Origin: Seison nebaliae
Lineage: Eukaryota > Rotifera > Pararotatoria > Seisonacea > Seisonidae
Direction of reading: 5' to 3'
NCBI GenBank assembly: GCA_023231475.1
Contig: JALJEE010002041.1
Coordinates: 29,138 to 93,137, forward strand
DNA length: 64,000 nt
Part shown: in pieces, positions 25,709 through 45,461 of the stretch
How the letters are laid out: each line of letters begins with the position of its first letter
How positions within the stretch are numbered: the stretch's first letter is position 1
Notes under the pieces: model-generated
Told to the model about the DNA's origin: nothing
The model's input: the letters and a program-made list of their open reading frames with translations, nothing else
Databases searched by the model: none
Program-made: the position numbers and the translations under genes

Positions 25709-26255
25709 ATGACAGATAATGTGAAAGATATCCATCTACCCAATAGTCATATAAATAAACTTCTCAAACAATCTGTTAGTTATTCTTTCGGAAACATCTC
25801 TCACACTCTTTAAATGAGGTTCCGGAGGGAATTAATATTTCGAAAGATGCCAGAACGGCCATCAATCGGTCAGCGGCCGTTTTTGTGATGCAATGTGCTT
25901 CATTGTTAATTCATCTTTAATTTTTATCTTTAACTTTAATTGAGATGATGGAATTAGCGCTAATATGAATGCAAATAATAAAAACCGAAGCACAGTTCAA
26001 CCAGACGATATTAAAGAAGCTGCGAAAGAGTTGGGTTATGGACAATATATTGATGAATTGGGTAAATTGGAGAAGAGTTAAAATTTAAATGACTAAATTT
26101 ATTAATTATTCTTGTTTAGAATTGGATAATGAAAGTAAGAAAAAGAATGGTTATAAGAAATTTTAATTAAATTTAATAATTTACTTTATACAGAAACTGA
26201 AAGTCATGGAACTCTTACCGATGACGAAGAAATTGAGAATGATATTGTCACTTGA
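25709..26255 (+). CDS. POLE3: DNA polymerase epsilon subunit 3 (histone-fold, CHRAC17)
   Basis: Small histone-fold protein that pairs with POLE4 or CHRAC1 in DNA polymerase epsilon and in the CHRAC/ATAC chromatin complexes. No exon exceeds about 120 bp, so the gene is easy to miss. Exons are 25709-25774, 25819-25904, 25958 to about 26075, about 26120-26150, and about 26195-26255. The histone fold reads HLPNSHINKLLKQS, then VPEGINISKDARTAINRSAA, VFVMQCASFANM, and VQPDDIKEAAKELGYGQYI, matching the vertebrate order (GVNISKEARSAISRAA..., LNASDVLSAMEEMEF). An acidic tail, shorter than in vertebrates, ends the protein. All four introns start GTT. It converges on ZNHIT1, with 109 bases between stop codons. 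Confidence 0.9.
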
Positions 26256-26364
26256 GAGATTAATTATTATTGTTGTTAATAAATTTTTAATAAACATTTA
26301 CTTTCATCACGTCCATTTGATGCATCTATTAAATTGAAAATAAATTGAATGGAGAAGAAATAAT

Positions 26365-26940
26365 TCACCTAGTTTCTTTGTGCACTCCATAACAATCGAC
26401 AGAGCAATAATGTGATCCACATCTTGTGCACACATAAAGAGAATGGAATCCACATACAGCACAGAACTTCTCATCGACAACTTTCGGTGCTTTCGATTTA
26501 ATAGTGAAATAATTTATTTTATTTTTATTCACATCATTCTTCTGTTCTCCCAATTTAATTAGAATTTGATTGAGAGATTGTTAAATTAAACTTCTTCTTC
26601 AATTAGTCCGTCAAACGTTTTCCGATATTTCAATCGATTAGTAATACTCGATTTCCTTTTTTTCTTCTGGAGAAAATGATCATGCAGAAATTTCTAAATA
26701 ATTTCCAACTTTCTCTTCATCATTCTCTATTTCCATCGATTCGATGAATTTGGTGGATAACCGTTTATTATTTTCACTCATATCCTCTTCATCTTCTATG
26801 AAATGATTCTCTTGTTCTAGGAACTCTCGTCTAAATTTAAAAAATGATTGTAATTCTCTAATATTTTGTGAGATAACTAACCGGTCCTTTCCTAATCGGA
26901 CACGATAAACTCTTGGAGATTCTTCGACAGTTTTATACAT
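26365..26940 (-). CDS. ZNHIT1: Zinc finger HIT domain-containing protein 1 (SRCAP/SWR1 subunit)
   Basis: Subunit of the SRCAP/SWR1 remodeller that deposits H2A.Z. Four exons start at ATG 26940. Joining them gives an N-terminal charged helix, RREFLEQENHFIEDEED (the counterpart of the vertebrate RRINRQLEALENDNF region), then KKKRKSSITNRLKYRKTFDG, the conserved KLRFRKNF-type block. The HIT zinc finger closes the protein: FCAVCGFHSLYVCTRCGSHY, CSVDCYGVH, KETR. All zinc-binding Cys/His are present. It ends right after HKETR, lacking the few extra residues of the human protein. The three introns (43-51 bp) begin GTT. The apparent open frame through 26680-26940 includes an intron. Confidence 0.88.
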
Positions 26941-27068
26941 TTTTTTTCAATTCAATTTTTTATTCTACTTTCATAAGAGAAATTAAGAAAAAAATTTAAT
27001 ATGTTATTTCGAAGATGAAGAAATGAAATATAATGCGCTAAATGAAGAAAAAAATAATGAATTAATTT

Positions 27069-27416
27069 TCAAATTTTATCCATTAAATCTTTCGCTTCAT
27101 TAATTTTTGAGGCCATATATGGTGAACCACCTCGATCAGGATGATTCAGTAACATAATTCTCTTATGTGCATCCTTCACCCGATTCTTATGAGCATGAGG
27201 AGATATTCCAAGAATCAGAGAAGCTTCTCGTCGACTCATCTTCGTCTCGAAACCACCTCGATAATATTTTGCATTTGCTAATGCTTCTTTCGAAATTTCC
27301 GGTAATTGCACTTTAGAAAATATATTTGTGATTAATTTCGAATTTTTGGTAAGAAGACTACCAGCAATTCCCACCGCCGCCAAACCAATACCAGATATGA
27401 TAACAATTGTCGACAT
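27069..27416 (-). CDS. DNAJC19: Mitochondrial import J-protein TIM14/Pam18
   Basis: J-domain partner of mitochondrial Hsp70 in the TIM23 import motor, anchored in the inner membrane. Single exon, 115 aa (human DNAJC19 is 116). Residues 3-22 form a transmembrane helix (IVIISGIGLAAVGIAGSLL). The link YYRGGFETKMSRREASLILG is a family signature. The C-terminal J-like domain has the catalytic HPD in LLNHPDRGGSPY and ends KINEAKDLMDKI. The matrix-facing J domain and N-out anchor match the family exactly. It lies 128 bases upstream of ZNHIT1 on the same strand. Confidence 0.96.
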   Translation of the reverse strand: MSTIVIISGIGLAAVGIAGSLLTKNSKLITNIFSKVQLPEISKEALANAKYYRGGFETKMSRREASLILGISPHAHKNRVKDAHKRIMLLNHPDRGGSPYMASKINEAKDLMDKI

Positions 27417-28651
27417 TTCAAAAATTCATCGGCTACTTTTTTGGAGTTCTAATTTCAAATTCTTTTCTGTTCAATTTCTCATTTTGTCCTTTCAATTTAT
27501 TAAAATATTTCAAATTATTTCAACTTATCAAGCTAATCTAATTTATTAGAATAGAACTACATGATCAGGACTATAAGAAATCAATAAATTCAAAACTTAC
27601 AATTATCATATCTTCAGCAATTATATTTAGTAATTATAGAAAAATTTTATGTTAAGTAAATTAGATAATTATCATTCTGAAGAATAATTTAACTTCTATT
27701 ATACAAAGAAATTGAACAAAGAAGAATTTCCGATAATAATCGAAAGTAAAATTAAGGAAGAAAGACGGAAAGGGTAAACGTGGAATAATATGAAATAAAT
27801 GACCAGTCAATAAGGACAAGGTCATTTTGTTTATTAGCTGAAGAAGGGGGTCATTTCTTCACAAATATCACAATAATTTATGAGTTTCTTGAAAAAATAA
27901 TAAAAAGAAACAACTTATACACATAGTCAATGTTACAAATGGTATGGAAACTAATAAATAAAATGTTTTTTAGAGGCATTTCTCATTTTTCAAAAGGAAA
28001 CGCTACAATCTTCTTAATAGTGCCATTTGAATAGAAAGAAGATGAATGAATATAATGCTTGCAAAATGACTTATCATAGACAATAAATACGTAGGCGGTT
28101 TTTTAGAAGAAAATGATTATTTATTATTTTTTACTGATTAAATAATAGTAAACAGGAATAGAGAGAGAAGGTCAAATAGAATACAATAAAGAAAAAACTA
28201 TTTTTATGGGATTCGTACTTCTGTCTCTCATACTACTCATTGGAATATGCAGAAAAGGAGGAAAAACAGACATTGTGACCGTTCGCCACACAACAACATC
28301 AAAAAAATAATAATTGTGTATGTGTAAAAAATGAATGAAAATAAATGAACTTTTCAGGTCTATAAAAAGTCGAGAAATTGGAATTTTTCTTTTTTTCCAT
28401 TTCGATTTCGATTTTTCCTTTCTATAAATTAACAACATTTCCTTCATTTTTTATTCTTTTTACATTTTATTTGTTTTCTTTTTTTTTGTTTATTTCATTT
28501 TAGCTTTTTCTTTGTAAAAAAAATTAGTTTTTAGATTAACTTTTTACCTCTAATACAAAAGTTCCATTTGTTTTGTTCAGACTATATTTGTTCAATCTTA
28601 AGCTTCTTTTCCTAAACTTCAATTCAATTCTTGAAACGATTAGTGTCTGAT
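27417..28651. other. Intergenic region upstream of uridine phosphorylase
   Basis: About 1.2 kb without an exon I can support. It separates the divergent TIM14 (-) and uridine phosphorylase (+) genes. The last 200 bases are strongly T-rich on the plus strand. It ends with ACGATTAG (28643), splice-acceptor-like, eight bases before the ATG. Confidence 0.45.
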
Positions 28652-29572
28652 ATGGTTCAACAGAATGACTCGAAAAAACCTGGTGAAGGTGATCGAAAAA
28701 ATTTGAACAAAAATTTACCGAATCTCAAAGTCGATATATTATATCATTTCTCCCTGGACACTCAAAAGAATAACTTCGTGAAAATGTTCGGTGATGTTAA
28801 GTATTGTATCACAGGTGGAAGTCCCAATCGTATGTTAACTTATGCTCAAAAATTGAAGGAAAATTTTAAACTACAATTACCTGCCGGATTAGGTTTACAA
28901 AATATCTGTGAAACAGATAGATATGCTATGTACAAAGTGGGACCTGTTCTTTTGGTATCACATGGAATGGGAATACCATCAATGTGTATTATGTTGCATG
29001 AATTAGGTAAATTGTTCATGTATTCAAAGATTATGGATAAAGTGCAATTAGTCCGTATCGGTACAAGTGGAGGTGTCGGTATTGAACCAGGAAGTGTGGT
29101 GGTCTCCGACAAAGTTTTCAATACACAAATGGAAGAATTATGGAAGTTGCATGTGTGTAATCGTGTGATTGAACGAAAAACGAAACTGAACAAAGCATTG
29201 AGCACAAAAATATTGGCAGCACATAAACGTCTTCAGAAGAAGACAGGTGACTCATATTTGTGTGTGAGTGGGAATACGTTGTGCACAACAGATTTCTATG
29301 AAGAACAGGCAAGAATGGATGGATTGTTCTGTGAAATTAGTGAACAAGAAAAAATTGATTATGTAAAATTCTTGTCGGAAAAGAACGTGAAAAATATTGA
29401 GATGGAATCACTTGTATTAGCTGCGTTTACTAATCATGCGAATATTAGTGCCGCTTGCATCTGTTGCACATTGTTAGATCGATTGAAAGGAGATCAAATT
29501 GATGCTACAAAAGAGGCAATGGATGAATGGCAAATGCGTCCATTTCAAATTATGTGTGAATTGATGAAATAG
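28652..29572 (+). CDS. UPP1: Uridine phosphorylase
   Basis: Splits uridine (or deoxyuridine) with phosphate into uracil and (deoxy)ribose-1-phosphate in pyrimidine salvage. One exon, 306 aa from the ATG at 28652; the frame extends upstream but without another ATG. Family blocks in order are VDILYHFSLDT, KYCITGGSPNRM, VSHGMGIPSMCIMLHELGKL, VRIGTSGGVGIEPGSVVVSD (phosphate site), CVSGNTLCTTDFYEEQARMD, and NIEMESLVLAAF (nucleoside ribose site). The animal UPP1/UPP2 pair cannot be told apart here. AATAAA at 29869-29874 is a likely polyadenylation signal, giving a 3'UTR of about 320 bases. Confidence 0.95.
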   Translation: MVQQNDSKKPGEGDRKNLNKNLPNLKVDILYHFSLDTQKNNFVKMFGDVKYCITGGSPNRMLTYAQKLKENFKLQLPAGLGLQNICETDRYAMYKVGPVLLVSHGMGIPSMCIMLHELGKLFMYSKIMDKVQLVRIGTSGGVGIEPGSVVVSDKVFNTQMEELWKLHVCNRVIERKTKLNKALSTKILAAHKRLQKKTGDSYLCVSGNTLCTTDFYEEQARMDGLFCEISEQEKIDYVKFLSEKNVKNIEMESLVLAAFTNHANISAACICCTLLDRLKGDQIDATKEAMDEWQMRPFQIMCELMK

Positions 29573-32500
29573 ATTGGAAGGCGACATCATTTATAACATT
29601 CCTCATTTCCATTCACTTTTTAATCCTCTCACAACTTACCTTGTATTTATTTGAAAACTATAAAAATTGTATAATTCCTCTTTTCTCATGATCAATCCAT
29701 TTCATTTCCATCATTCTCATTTTCAATGTCGACATAATTTAATGTTATTTATGTATGTTTTCTTCTTCTCAGAGTTCGATTTCCGCCCATCTTATTCATT
29801 ATTTAGTTTGCTATATATTTTAGTATTTATTTAAACGAGCATGCCATTCCCACAACTTGGAATTTTGTAATAAATTTTAATTTATCTATAATTGAATTAA
29901 CAAATTGAATTGAATTGAAATAATTATTCTCATGAAAATGTTATGAAATAATTAATGAGCTAATAAGTTTCAGTTAACAAAAGTTTAAAAAAATTACTTT
30001 TATTTTTAATTAGTTAACCTATTTTTAAGACAGAATTATGAAGAAAAATTGATGAGGATCATTATGGAGCTGAAGAAGAAATTTCCTAATTTACGATCAT
30101 TTCATTTTGCCAGTTAAAATAACTTTTAGTTGTTTTCTTCGTCAGTTATTCCATTAATCTGATGAATACTATTTTCGATGACATTCGGAGAAAAATAGCA
30201 GAACTATCCATCATTTTTTCATTCTTATCACAATTATTCCAATGTTCCATAATGAATGAATGATCAGATGAACGACGTAACGAATCATAAAAATGTTTCC
30301 GCACATAGATCTTTCGCGTTCAACTGCTATGTAATCTTATCAGTTAACTGCTACGTATCTCAATATGGAGTCTCATCAGAAGCCTTTAGATGATTGCACT
30401 ATACAAGCTGCTGAGAACAAGTGTATGTGCATTTGACATAATTCTAATATTGGCGTCAGTCTTGGGAATTTTTTTTTCGTGAATTTCTTTTTGTTTTGTT
30501 GTTTTGAGAGGAATGAATATTTTTCTTTCCCAACCAAATCGCTCTTGTGAATTGTCTCCAATAATCGAATATAAGAGAAGTATGGATAAGACATACAAGA
30601 CATTGTCCATACTTCAACAAATGCTTATTTCGATTAAAATTATTATCGATACTTTCATTTAGATTGGTGAAAAGATCATCGTCAATCATCGATTCTTCAT
30701 CTTTCCTAATACTACGTTTCTAATGCGAAGATTAAAAGAAAAGATTTTTTTAATCACTAAACCGATTTTTGAATATGGTGATTAAGTCAAGTAATGGACG
30801 ATTTTTTACCGTTCGTTCCAACTCAAAGATAAGTTCGTATTAGAAGGATAATAATGGAAATTACTTTTGTGAAAAAGGAAATTAAAGAATTCCAATTATT
30901 TCTAACTAACAATTTTCTTAAAAATTTTATATCATCAACTTTTTTCTTCAGTAACATTCAGAAATAATAAGTGGACAAGAACTTATTATTTTGGGAGGAG
31001 GAGTAGGAAGAAGTATCGAACGGAAAGAAGGAGAAGGACATTACGAATTCGAGTTATAATTATAATGAAACAGGAAGCATGAAGAATGTATTGGTCGTTT
31101 TCTTTGAGAGAAGGAGAAAAAGAAGAAGAAAAAGAAGAAGAAGGAGAAGAATTCATATTGTCATATTATGTTCATCGATCCAGGAAACATGTTTTATAAT
31201 TATTCTAAATATTTATAAATAAGAAGAGGAATGGGGAAGAAATAGATTGGAAATAGTTGCTCCCCAATGAAAATTCCATTTGGTTAATGTCAAAATGACA
31301 GAAAGAAACGAGAAAGCAGATAAAATGAAAGGGAATGAACATGTGAGGAAGACGATGATGGTGTGAGTGAGGCCGGAAAATGAAAGGAGAAAATGCATTA
31401 AACAATATAACAAATTGAAAAAGAAGACTTTCATAAAGAATCCACTTGTCTCTTCCTAAAGTCCAATAAGCTAATAGACATTATCTCCCAAATAAATAAG
31501 AGGCGTAATGATCTTTGAAGAAAGAAGTGAAATAAATGTTTTTGACATTGTTTATCTGTAAATATCATGATGACATGATGAGACATCTTTTCTTCAGCTT
31601 TTTGTTTTTTTCTAATTCTTCAACATAATTTCAATTTCCTTTCTTACTGATGAATTGTTTCTCATATCAATTCATTCTAGAAATCATTCTAGAAATCATT
31701 CTAGAACAGTATTTGCATGATGTTGTGTATGATTACAATTTATAACGAGTTTTTCTTATTATTCTTTTTTTTCAATTTTCAATTTCTTCTATTTACTTTC
31801 TTCTTCTTCAAATTTTTCCTTCTAGTTCGTTTAGATTAGGATCGAATAAAATAATTTTATTTATTGTTATATTATTTTTAATATGATTTAGTGGAGTGAT
31901 CTGGCCTGTTTCTCTTTTGTGTAAATATAATAATCCCTCTTCTTTCAAATTACCTCAACTGGAATGTCGATAAGATTATAATTTCTTTTAAGGAGAAATA
32001 TTATTTTTCTGCTTTCGCATCCAATCTCTCCTGTAGAAAGAAAAGTACTTCTCTTCTGTTCGAAATAATGAAAAGTCATTTATTTCCATTTGATTTACTT
32101 CTCTGTTAGCTTTTCTGCTAAAGACGAAGGCAAAAGAAAAAAGTAGAAGAATGTGGAGAATTTAAAGAAAACGGTTCATCGATTGCTTTCCAGTAGTTTG
32201 CGCAATTATACGTGTTGTACTACAGTTTAGGGAGGAATATTTGTTTGATGAGTAAATGAAATAGTGTTACCAGAAATATATCTTTATTTTCAATCTTTAC
32301 AATAGTTTGCTTAACTGTTTTCTTGGTACTTATGTTGTTGATGAAGTTGTAGTTACATCTCGTCTTCCTTTTTTTTGTTTTATCACTTTTTAATTACATA
32401 AATTCGAATAAACATCATTGTATAATATTTATGTATATATATATATATGTTTGCACACACATATACACACAAAATGTACAATATATTATACACATTCATC

Positions 32501-35500
32501 AAAATTGTGCATAGTAATTAATACAGTGGCCATCTGTGTATGGTTCATTCGACAGATCATATCATTAGTCTAACGTAGCATTATGTAACCTAATAATGTG
32601 ATATCATCTAACTTTCCGCTGTAGATGAATAAGCATCATTGACATTACTTGCCATGTGAAATTGGTTTGAACTTTACTGTCCGTATGTATCATTTCCATT
32701 TAAACATGAATTAGCATTTACATTTATACGTATGATCGGATGGTCAGGCTTATATAGCAAAGCAGTCATAACTTATGTCAATAGACGTAAAGTAGATGAA
32801 GGTGAGAAATAAGTATTTTTTCAATTGTTGTTGGACAAAAGAATGTTGATGACATGCAGTCCGAATAAGCCATGAGTTTCGGAAGGAGATTTATTTTTTT
32901 GACGAATGAAAATTACTTAATAAAAAGAGCGATTAGTTTTAACGAAATTTTTAGAAAAATTCTATTATCGGTTAGATGGAAAGTGAAAATATAATACCTC
33001 GTTTATTATACGACGATCTGCGATTATCGAGCGGCCTCGTTGTCGTTGTAATCTTTCTTTTTCTTATCGATGTTTCATTTCTCTTAAATGGATGACTACT
33101 TCAACTCTTACAAGAATCGTATGTTATGTTTAGTCCATATAATCGGTCAGTAGTTATAGTCCGATTTAGTCGACGGACATCGAATTTCTAATGGAGAGAT
33201 GTGGAAGAATATTTTGAATTTTGAACGAAATATATGTGTACAGAATAACATCTCGACATGAAGTAGTAAGTAGAAGTTTCTGGAACTGAAATGGAAATAG
33301 TTAGAAAAAAGGTATCGAGAAGAAATGAAGTTTTTATTCGATTGATGTGAAAGTAGAAAAGTCATTTACCAATCAACTCATATTTTATTAGTTATGTAAT
33401 TTGACATATGTTAGTTGGATATGTGATACGTGCATTAGAATTGCATAATTTATTATTTGTATAATCATCATCATAATGATCTTTTTCATGATTATAATTT
33501 AGACGATGATGAAATAAATTTTTTTATTGTCAGACGCGAATGCTCAACTGGAGAAATGTACTCTAGAAACAAGAGATACATGGAAGGCTAAAAGAAAATA
33601 TTGATGCGATCTGTTCATTAGGAACTAGTTCAATTTTGTTTGATGGAAATAGATAAGAGAATGAATGAAATGGAATAATTAGTGCATATTGTTATTTGAC
33701 AAATTAGAAAGTAGTAGTAGTAGTTTTCTTTTTTTTCTTTAAAAGATTAAAGTTTGATGTTGTATGGTAGCAGAAAGAAAAGAGTGGGAGCAAATGAAAA
33801 ATTTTTTGAAGAATATTCTTCTTCTTTCATATTTGCCTTCCTTCTCCGAATTGTCATTTCACACATATCGTTCTTATCCCATCGGCACATGTATATCCGC
33901 TGCCAATGGTTGATGAGATGAGATATATGGGATTGAGACTCCTCTCAATCTCTCTATGCATCTCGACATCATTCGTTGCATGTAGACACATGTGTAATTT
34001 TATGGATATTTTAATGAAGCGATATGTAACATTGACAAGAAATCGTGCATATTGTTAATCATCTTTAATTCGTTCTATTCTATTTCTTGTCCTTCTGTTG
34101 CTTCTCCTATTCTTTTGATTATGTTTCGTCTATGAATTCTTTTATTCTTCTTCTACTTCTTTCAATTATCTTTTCCTTCATCCACCATTCAGTTCGGTTT
34201 CATTCTGACGGATTTATTGCCCATATGTCTTACGTAGGTCGGATGTCGATGATGATTTCCTTGATAAAAGATTATTGTCAATTGCTGAAATGTGTTTCAG
34301 ATGTTCATCATTTTGTCGAGGCATTTGTATGTATTATCCTTCGGAATCTTCTCCCATTTTCTTTTAATGTTCTCCGTTGGAGGGTGAGAGTGAACGGAGA
34401 ATGTCGATTCTGTTTTTCTTCTTTTCGTGAGTCTGCTCCTACCTGTCATCTATGCTATTCATCGATAAACACGGTCGACATAATGAGCACATTGTATGAT
34501 ATTCGTCGATTATGACACTGAAAAGGTGTTGACATGCCAATTTGATTGAAGTATTTCCTTTTAAATGCATTCCTCTTCTCCTCTCTCCCAGTCTATCTTT
34601 TACCGCCCTTCGTGTGCAAACACATTGCTTTCGTGCACTTCCATCACGTAACTGTCGTATAATCATCACTATTTTCCATTCATAGTTACCAATACTACAC
34701 ACTTTATAAGGAAATTAAGAATGTGAAGAGAAACTATAAAAAATTAATTAATTAGAAGGCAGACGCAAAGGAAGGAATGGGGACAGCTTGACTGACAGAT
34801 AAGCAATCGTTTCTTATCCAGTCTCTCCTTCACTTCATGAACGAGTGACGGATATCATTTGACGAATGAATTCTGTTCATCAAGAATTATAGAGAATGGA
34901 ATAATTCCTCAAATATTGATGAGGAATAGTGAGTGAGTGAATTGAAATAACAAGAATGCCTTTTATATCTTTCAAATTCATTTCATCTGTTCCAGAGAAT
35001 GAGTTGTCCCCTCTTTCCAATCGACTTGCATCATAATCGATATGTAATTAGTGTTTGCATATTTAATAAATATCTGTTTTATTTTCCCTTATGTAAATAT
35101 ATGTAAATTTCATTACTTGGTTGTTCAAACGAAATTTTAATTGCAAATCTTTAATTCTCTTCTTACTCATTTCCTGAACATTTCGGGGAGGAGAAGTCAC
35201 AGAGGAGAGATTAGCATAGGAGAGAAGTATATGGCAACTTGTAAGTTATATCAGACGATTCATCTCTCACAGACGTACCATTTGGCACGGTCTTCTTTTT
35301 ACGAATATCCGAAAATAATCTTTTTTTTATTCGTACGATTCCTCTTCTTCTTGGTAGCAGTTCATTGGGAATTCGAAATGAAATTCTTTCACTTCAAAAT
35401 GATTATTGATCTGTTGAAATATATCGAGTTTGGAAGTATGATTTCCGTTCTCTTAAAACTAATAATCAATATTAATGAGTAAATATTATCTCCTATCAGA

Positions 35501-36749
35501 AGATGGACAAGATAAGATGGTTAACTGATCGAGTGCATTAGAAGGAGAAGATGCACAATATTACTTAAATGTTTATTATCACCGTTATGGAAGGACGGAA
35601 AAACTAACTAATCTTTGGACGACTGATTATCTGACTGATGTGTTCAGATCTCTCTACCATTTTCTATTGTTGACCAAGTGAAATAATTTGACAATTCTAT
35701 TTGTCACATTTATTCCGGTTCGAACCGAGTCAATCTAAATCATTACCGTTCCAGATGGTAATGGAGAAAACGTTCGTTAAGTGAAAAAGGAAAGAACACA
35801 AAACATTATTGTTTTGAGTGTTGGTGTGTAATGAGGATTAATTGTGTGATAATGCGAAATGGTGGTGGAGGATGGTACGCGGACCATTGATGATGATAGG
35901 CAGATGATATGTATTTTACTTCTGCTCCAGATTTGTCGACGTTTGAATACACATGTGCATTAGTCTGTCTGTGTGTATAAATGTACATGTGTGTCCGTGT
36001 GTGTGTGTGTGTGGGGAAAGAATTAATGAGAAGAATATTAGAACAATTTTGGATTTATTCGTCTTCTATTACGATCCAATGGTAGTTGCATTTATTTATT
36101 TTTTTAAACTGATGATTAATTTTACAATATCTCTTTGATACAATCGATTTCCTTAAATTCCTATTTCTTTTCCATCTTCAACACTCAATGTAATGTTGGG
36201 ACAAAAAAAATTCATTTTTATTCTTTGCTTGAAAATTAAGGAACACCACAAACAAGAGCAACAACATCATTTTTACACAATAATTTCCCCTTCTGTTTCC
36301 AATAGAATAGAAAGAGAAGTATAAATTGTGAAAGTGTGCATATATGTGTGCACAGAAATAAGGAGGAAATCGAACTCTATGGTACAAAGAAAATCTTCTA
36401 CAAAATAAATCCTCTTTCATCAAAAATATCGACAATCGACACTAATTTTGAAGGAGAAGGCATTCCATCATTTCCCATTGATTCCGTCAAAAGAAACGAA
36501 AATTATTCAAAAGAAGAACAATACGAAACTGATAATTCTTTCGGTATCGTCGTTCTATTTTTATTCCCTTCTCGACAATTCTTTACACTCCCTGCCCCAA
36601 ACTAATATTCTCAATTTATTCAACTCTTTCATGAATCATGTCACATGTCCATGATACACATATTTCGTTCAATGAGGAGTATATTCTTCTTGAAGAAATC
36701 GGAAAGTTTTCTTTTTATTCTTCTAATTCAATTAACTCGCCATCTTCAG
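29573..36749. other. Long non-coding region, probable CaMKII 5' region
   Basis: Seven kilobases with no exon I can support. The CaMKII reading frame entering at 36750 is already in glycine-loop phase, so its first coding exon should lie here or further away. I looked for an end coding Leu-Gly-Lys and did not find it. The stretch holds low-complexity DNA: AAG/AGAAG-rich near 31110-31150, three copies of a 12-base unit at 31671-31706, TA repeats near 32434, and GT repeats near 35990-36012. Scattered open frames up to 142 codons have intron-like composition. Confidence 0.5.
31671..31706. repeat. Short tandem repeat, 12-base unit x3
   Basis: The unit ATTCTAGAAATC is repeated nearly perfectly three times. 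It contains the palindrome TTCTAGAA, similar to a heat-shock-element half-site arrangement (nTTCnnGAAn), but no gene start is near enough to argue function. Confidence 0.6.

Positions 36750-45461
<8,712 letters not shown>

Noticed and set aside
25847-25885. Inverted repeat AACGGCC...GGCCGTT
   Set aside because: It lies inside POLE3 coding sequence and is explained by the Arg-Thr-Ala and Ala-Ala-Val codons.
30365-30440. Short ATG frame as CaMKII first exon
   Set aside because: It does not encode the glycine-loop start of the kinase and ends without a phase-2 donor after Gly-Lys.
34087-34515. 142-codon frame in the long non-coding region
   Set aside because: Composition is Phe/Ile/Ser/His-rich like translated T-rich non-coding DNA; no domain, no splice context.
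35673-35735. Possible tRNA (GGTTCGAACC B-box-like string)
   Set aside because: The upstream A-box and acceptor/anticodon stems do not form; the string is a simple palindrome.
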